This document shows positions 33,867-36,556 of a DNA stretch of 36,556 nt, piece after piece. The notes under the pieces were generated by a model. It was given only the letters and a program-made list of their open reading frames with translations, did no database searches and was not told where the DNA came from. The stretch comes from Flavipsychrobacter sp. (GTDB taxonomy: Bacteria; Bacteroidota; Bacteroidia; Chitinophagales; Chitinophagaceae). A program made the position numbers and the translations under genes. The stretch lies in contig JAEUVX010000012.1 of assembly GCA_016786615.1 (NCBI GenBank), forward strand, positions 1 to 36,556, read 5' to 3'. Positions within the stretch are counted from its first letter, which is position 1; each line of letters begins with the position of its first letter.

Positions 33867-33920
33867 ACAGGGTAAAATCGTCGTATTTCTGACCTTCAGG
33901 AGTAACCCTGACTAAATAGA

Positions 33921-33965
33921 AAAAACCTCCAAAAGCCTTATGTATATTGACTCTTAGAGGTTTTT
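33921..33965 (-). terminator. Element-borne terminator for tRNA-Val
   Basis: AAAAACCTC (33921-33929) pairs with GAGGTTTTT (33957-33965), with a 27-nt loop. On the minus strand it follows the tRNA by a few bases and ends in a T-run. It replaces the original terminator now left at 6775-6799. Confidence 0.6.
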
Positions 33966-34015
33966 ATTCTGTGGAAGCACACGGGATCGAACCGCGGACC
34001 CCCTGCTTGTAAGGC
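33962..34015. repeat. attR: right 54-bp direct repeat within intact tRNA-Val
   Basis: Identical to 6796-6849. It spans bases just downstream of the tRNA through its 3' half into the 5' side of the anticodon stem. Because the element supplied this half, the tRNA gene is rebuilt and remains functional. Confidence 0.95.
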
Positions 34016-34046
34016 AGGTGCTCTGAACCAGCTGAGCTATGCTTCC
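33972..34046 (-). tRNA. tRNA-Val (anticodon UAC)
   Basis: 75 nt on the minus strand. The acceptor stem GGAAGCA pairs with TGCTTCC, with A as discriminator and no encoded CCA. D-arm GCTC/GAGC; anticodon stem CCTGC/GCAGG with loop CTTACAA, giving anticodon TAC; T-arm with TTCGATC loop and one G-T pair. It reads GUA and other GUN valine codons. Its 3' half is duplicated at 6796-6849 as the left border of the integrated element. Confidence 0.97.
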
Positions 34047-34077
34047 TTACTGTGTTCCCTTATTCGGAAACGGAGTG

Positions 34078-34108
34078 CAAATATAGGCACGTTTCTCTTT
34101 TCTCCAAA
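34078..34108 (-). promoter_or_regulatory. Promoter of tRNA-Val
   Basis: On the minus strand TTTG (34105-34108), exactly 19 bp, then TATATTTG (34078-34085). Both boxes and the spacing match the Bacteroidota primary sigma consensus perfectly. The transcript would start about 25 bases before the mature 5' end of the tRNA. Confidence 0.85.
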
Positions 34109-34172
34109 AGCTTTTTCAAAAAAAATTCATCCTTATATGTTCTCAACAGTACGGAATAGGCGCTGCGTTTAG

Positions 34173-34180
34173 TATTTTCG
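34173..34180 (+). promoter_or_regulatory. Candidate -7 element of dapD
   Basis: TATTTTCG, one mismatch to TAnnTTTG, about 20 bases before the dapD ATG. The -33 box is not clear. Confidence 0.3.
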
Positions 34181-34201
34181 CAGCCTGACAAACGATTTAG
34201 C

Positions 34202-35020
34202 ATGCAAACAAATTGGCAAGTAATGATTGAAGCGGCTTATCAAAACCGCGAATTATTGAAAGAAGAAACTTATAAAGATGCCGTACGCACTGTAATAGAG
34301 GAGGTAGATAAAGGACGCCTGCGTGTGGCATCTCCAACAGATAGTGGCTGGCAGGTAAATCAATGGGTAAAACAAGCTATTCTTTTATACTTCGGCATAC
34401 AACCCATGCAGACATGGAATGTGGAACCTTTCGAGTTTTACGATAAGATGTTGCTGAAAAAAGATTACGCTTCACTTGGGGTTCGTGCTGTGCCTCATGC
34501 AGTAGCTCGCTACGGTGCGTATGTAGCTAAAAATGTGGTATTGATGCCTTCTTATGTAAATATAGGTGCATTTGTAGATGAAGGCACGATGGTAGATACT
34601 TGGGCTACCGTTGGCTCTTGCGCTCAGATTGGAAAAGGCGTACACCTGAGCGGAGGTGTAGGTATCGGAGGCGTATTAGAACCCCTTCAGGCGTCGCCGG
34701 TAGTAATTGAAGACGGTTGTTTTATCGGTTCTCGCTGCATTGTGGTTGAGGGTGTGATTGTTGAAAAAGAAGCTGTGTTGGGTGCTAATGTAGTATTGAC
34801 ACAATCAACAAAAATAATAGATGTAAGTGGTAATGAGCCAATAGAATACAAAGGACGTGTACCCGCACGTAGCGTAGTAATCCCGGGTAGCTATACCAAA
34901 AAATTCCCTGCGGGTGAATACCAGGTAAGCTGTGCATTAATAATAGGCCAACGCAAAGCATCAACAGACCTGAAGACCAGCCTGAATGATGCCCTGCGTG
35001 AGTTTAACGTTTCTGTATAA
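34202..35020 (+). CDS. dapD: 2,3,4,5-tetrahydropyridine-2,6-dicarboxylate N-succinyltransferase
   Basis: 272 residues, against about 274 in E. coli DapD. It transfers succinyl from succinyl-CoA to tetrahydrodipicolinate in lysine/diaminopimelate synthesis. Helical N-terminal domain (about 1-100), then left-handed beta-helix hexapeptide repeats (about 105-235; VNIGAFVDEGTMVDTWATVG, CAQIGKGVHLSGGVGIGG), the family's active-site region, and a short C-terminal domain (CALIIGQRKASTDLKTSLN). Housekeeping chromosomal gene just outside the right border of the element. It lies 24 bp upstream of the MscS gene, so they may be co-transcribed. Confidence 0.97.
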   Translation: MQTNWQVMIEAAYQNRELLKEETYKDAVRTVIEEVDKGRLRVASPTDSGWQVNQWVKQAILLYFGIQPMQTWNVEPFEFYDKMLLKKDYASLGVRAVPHAVARYGAYVAKNVVLMPSYVNIGAFVDEGTMVDTWATVGSCAQIGKGVHLSGGVGIGGVLEPLQASPVVIEDGCFIGSRCIVVEGVIVEKEAVLGANVVLTQSTKIIDVSGNEPIEYKGRVPARSVVIPGSYTKKFPAGEYQVSCALIIGQRKASTDLKTSLNDALREFNVSV

Positions 35021-35043
35021 TTATACTACCGAACTTAGCCACA

Positions 35044-36225
35044 ATGTACTTAACACTGCTTGCTATCAATTGGCAAAATTTTGAATCAAAAATAGGCGGA
35101 GAGAAAATCTCAAACCTGCTTTGGTGTGTTGGTATCATTGTGGCTACGTTATTGGTAAAAAAGCCTTTGGCAAAACTTATTGCCAAATCAATATCCTCCA
35201 TTACGAATAGGTTTACAGATAAAAAACACGGTGCTGTTTTTTGCAACCTTATTCAGAGCCCGCTTGAAGCACTATTGCAAACAATACTATTTTACATTGC
35301 AATCAATCAGCTCAATGCATTACTCAATAATTTTTTACTACATCGCATAAAAGATAAGCATGAAGAACTGGCAATTCGTTTCAGCGATATTGCAGACCAT
35401 GTTTTTCTATTCCTCGTCATTCTGTTTTCAACCATTGCGCTGTCCCGTATTCTCGACTTTATATACCACGTGCAGATGGATGATGCACGGGAACGCGACA
35501 ACAAAGAACGCCAACAACTCCTTCCCATACTTAAAGATGTAATGAAAGTTGTTCTGTGGACTATTGGAGCATTCTGGGTATTAGGCACTGTTTTTCATGT
35601 AAATATTCCGGCACTTATTACCGGGTTGGGTATTGGTGGTGTGGCTATAGCGTTGGCTGCGAAGGAAAGCATTGAGAACCTGTTTGGTGCATTTACAATT
35701 CTTACAGATAAACCATTTCAGGTAGGTGATATTATAAAACTCGGTAGCGTTGAAGGCACAGTAGAACGTATCGGCTTCAGAAGTACAAGGCTACGCGCTA
35801 CAGACGGGTCTGCTATTACAATACCTAATAAAAAACTGGTGTATGAAAACCTGGAAAACCTTAGCAACCGATACAACCGTAAAGTAAAACTGGTTATCAA
35901 TATTAAATATGGCATTACTCATTTTGTACTGCAGCAAGTGGTTAAAGATATCAGGGCATCTCTCCAACATACTCTTTATGTAACAGACCCTATTGAAATA
36001 TTGGTTGAAGGCTTCGCTGAAAATGTATTTCAGTTAGTTATTTCATACGGATTACCAGCACCATTACCATCCGGTGCTAATCTTATTGATATTAAGCACC
36101 AAGTCAATACTAATATATATGGCATATTAGTAAAACACCAGGCTTTCCCTGCAGAAAATAAAGAAATACCTGTTAACAACACTTTGGAAGTTGATAATAC
36201 CAACAATAACGCAGAAGAGTCATAA
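35044..36225 (+). CDS. Mechanosensitive ion channel, MscS family
   Basis: 393 residues. Several N-terminal membrane segments (about 22-42, 72-92, 118-140 and 170-195) lead to the pore-lining helix and MscS beta domain: ALITGLGIGGVAIALAAKES at about 190-210, then FQVGDIIKLGSVEGTVERIG and TIPNKKLVYE. A C-terminal alpha/beta domain follows (to about 370), with a polar Asn/Glu-rich tail. Opens under membrane tension to release solutes on osmotic downshock. Follows dapD by 23 bp and ends before a strong terminator. Confidence 0.94.
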   Translation: MYLTLLAINWQNFESKIGGEKISNLLWCVGIIVATLLVKKPLAKLIAKSISSITNRFTDKKHGAVFCNLIQSPLEALLQTILFYIAINQLNALLNNFLLHRIKDKHEELAIRFSDIADHVFLFLVILFSTIALSRILDFIYHVQMDDARERDNKERQQLLPILKDVMKVVLWTIGAFWVLGTVFHVNIPALITGLGIGGVAIALAAKESIENLFGAFTILTDKPFQVGDIIKLGSVEGTVERIGFRSTRLRATDGSAITIPNKKLVYENLENLSNRYNRKVKLVINIKYGITHFVLQQVVKDIRASLQHTLYVTDPIEILVEGFAENVFQLVISYGLPAPLPSGANLIDIKHQVNTNIYGILVKHQAFPAENKEIPVNNTLEVDNTNNNAEES

Positions 36226-36244
36226 TCACTGATTAAATCATTGA

Positions 36245-36279
36245 AAAGCCTGTATGAGAAAGCCATACAGGCTTTTTTT
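36245..36279 (+). terminator. Intrinsic terminator after the MscS gene
   Basis: AAAGCCTGTATG pairs with CATACAGGCTTT around a 7-nt loop, a 12-bp stem followed by a T-run. It ends the dapD-MscS unit. Confidence 0.9.
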
Positions 36280-36353
36280 ATTATCCTGCGCGCTATCCTA
36301 TTTGTTAACGGCTTGTTAGCCGCTTGCTAATCCGGGGTTAACAAGGGCTGTTT

Positions 36354-36387
36354 TTTGGGCGAAGGGGTGTTTCCCGATGCATCTTTG
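36354..36387 (+). promoter_or_regulatory. Candidate promoter of the secreted-protein gene at 36446
   Basis: TTTG at 36354-36357, a 22-bp gap and CATCTTTG at 36380-36387, one mismatch to TAnnTTTG. An inverted repeat TTGTTAAC (36302-36309) / GTTAACAA (36337-36344) lies upstream and might bind a regulator. The leader of about 50 bases is A/C-rich and free of structure, as is common for highly expressed Bacteroidota genes. Confidence 0.45.
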
Positions 36388-36445
36388 TATCACAATAACG
36401 GACAAACAAACATTCATCAAATAATCAAACAACAAACAAATTAAA

Positions 36446-36556
36446 ATGAAAAAGGTAATCGCAATCATCGCTCTGGGTATCACAGGTTTCGCAGCTAAAG
36501 CTCAAAACGCTTCTTCTACTGCTACTCAAACAGTTAATCTGAACCTGAGCAACGCT
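36446..36556 (+). CDS. 5' end of a small secreted-protein gene (partial)
   Basis: The first 37 codons only; the window ends inside the gene. A clean signal peptide (MKKVIAIIALGITGFAAKAQ) is followed by a Ser/Thr/Asn-rich start of a beta-strand domain (STATQTVNLNLSNA). Codon use is strongly biased (GCT, ATC, CTG, AAC), which suggests high expression. This N-terminus and the C-terminus at positions 1-151 look like two members of one secreted Chitinophagaceae-type family (inference, since they cover different parts). Function unknown. Confidence 0.8.
   Translation, partial: MKKVIAIIALGITGFAAKAQNASSTATQTVNLNLSNA

Larger units (their letters stand above)
6796..34015. mobile_element. tRNA-Val-integrated element (27.2 kb), not self-transmissible by visible genes
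   Basis: The element is bounded by a perfect 54-bp direct repeat; the part from one repeat edge to the other (6850-34015) is 27,166 bp. The right repeat lies in an intact tRNA-Val, and the left is only the 3' part of that tRNA plus downstream bases. A tyrosine recombinase gene (32560-33813) lies 0.15 kb from the right end, pointing inward. The cargo is a RecA-like ATPase module, surface/RHS toxin genes, a type I restriction system and an HNH/polymerase-like pair. I see no relaxase, VirB/Tra, capsid, terminase or lysis gene, so transfer would need a helper or natural uptake. Confidence 0.9.

Overview
The window is AT-rich bacterial DNA from a member of the Bacteroidota, most likely a Chitinophagaceae/Chitinophagales-type organism. 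Several features point there: type IX secretion (T9SS) sorting domains of both classes, families largely confined to this phylum (DUF3871, DUF6132), little use of Shine-Dalgarno sites, and promoters of the Bacteroidota form (TTTG, about 19 bp, TAnnTTTG). The genus cannot be fixed from the sequence.

Layout. Positions 1-6795 and 34016-36556 look like ordinary chromosome. The left part holds the tail of a secreted-protein gene, a DUF47/PhoU-like gene, a compact seven-gene sulfur/thiol redox operon (three rhodanese domains, two thioredoxin domains, OsmC, two small membrane proteins), an AI-2E-family permease and a Na/Pi cotransporter. The right part holds tRNA-Val(UAC), dapD, an MscS-type channel and the start of another secreted-protein gene that probably belongs to the same family as the one at position 1.

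Between them lies a 27.2-kb integrative element inserted in the tRNA-Val gene. A perfect 54-bp direct repeat (6796-6849 and 33962-34015) covers the 3' half of the tRNA plus its downstream bases. The right copy belongs to the intact tRNA, and a tyrosine recombinase gene lies next to it. No relaxase, type IV secretion, phage structural or lysis gene is visible, so the element is a cargo island, a satellite or a mobilised element rather than a complete ICE or prophage.

The element has four modules. (1) 7184-9862: DUF3871, a Sak4/RecA-like ATPase and a small beta-rich protein that may be a single-strand DNA binder, with a terminator-like hairpin in the leader and a strong terminator after the first gene. 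(2) 9947-20749: surface and toxin cargo, comprising a small beta-barrel-like protein, a T9SS type B adhesin-like protein, and an operon of a small T9SS type A tail protein, a 2153-residue SpvB/FG-GAP/RHS protein with a JAMM-like metalloprotease tip, and a small secreted protein. (3) 21557-29966: a type I restriction-modification operon (hsdM-hsdS-X-hsdR-ygjP-like) in which X pairs a possible PUA/EVE-like domain with a NucS-like nuclease domain. (4) 30554-33813: an HNH homing-type endonuclease overlapping a gene that carries family A polymerase motifs A, B and C, preceded by DNA dense in inverted repeats, then the integrase.

The best candidates for undescribed biology are the minimal family A polymerase-like protein, the RHS/JAMM toxin operon with a separate T9SS tail protein, the nuclease embedded in the type I restriction operon, and the attenuated recombination module.
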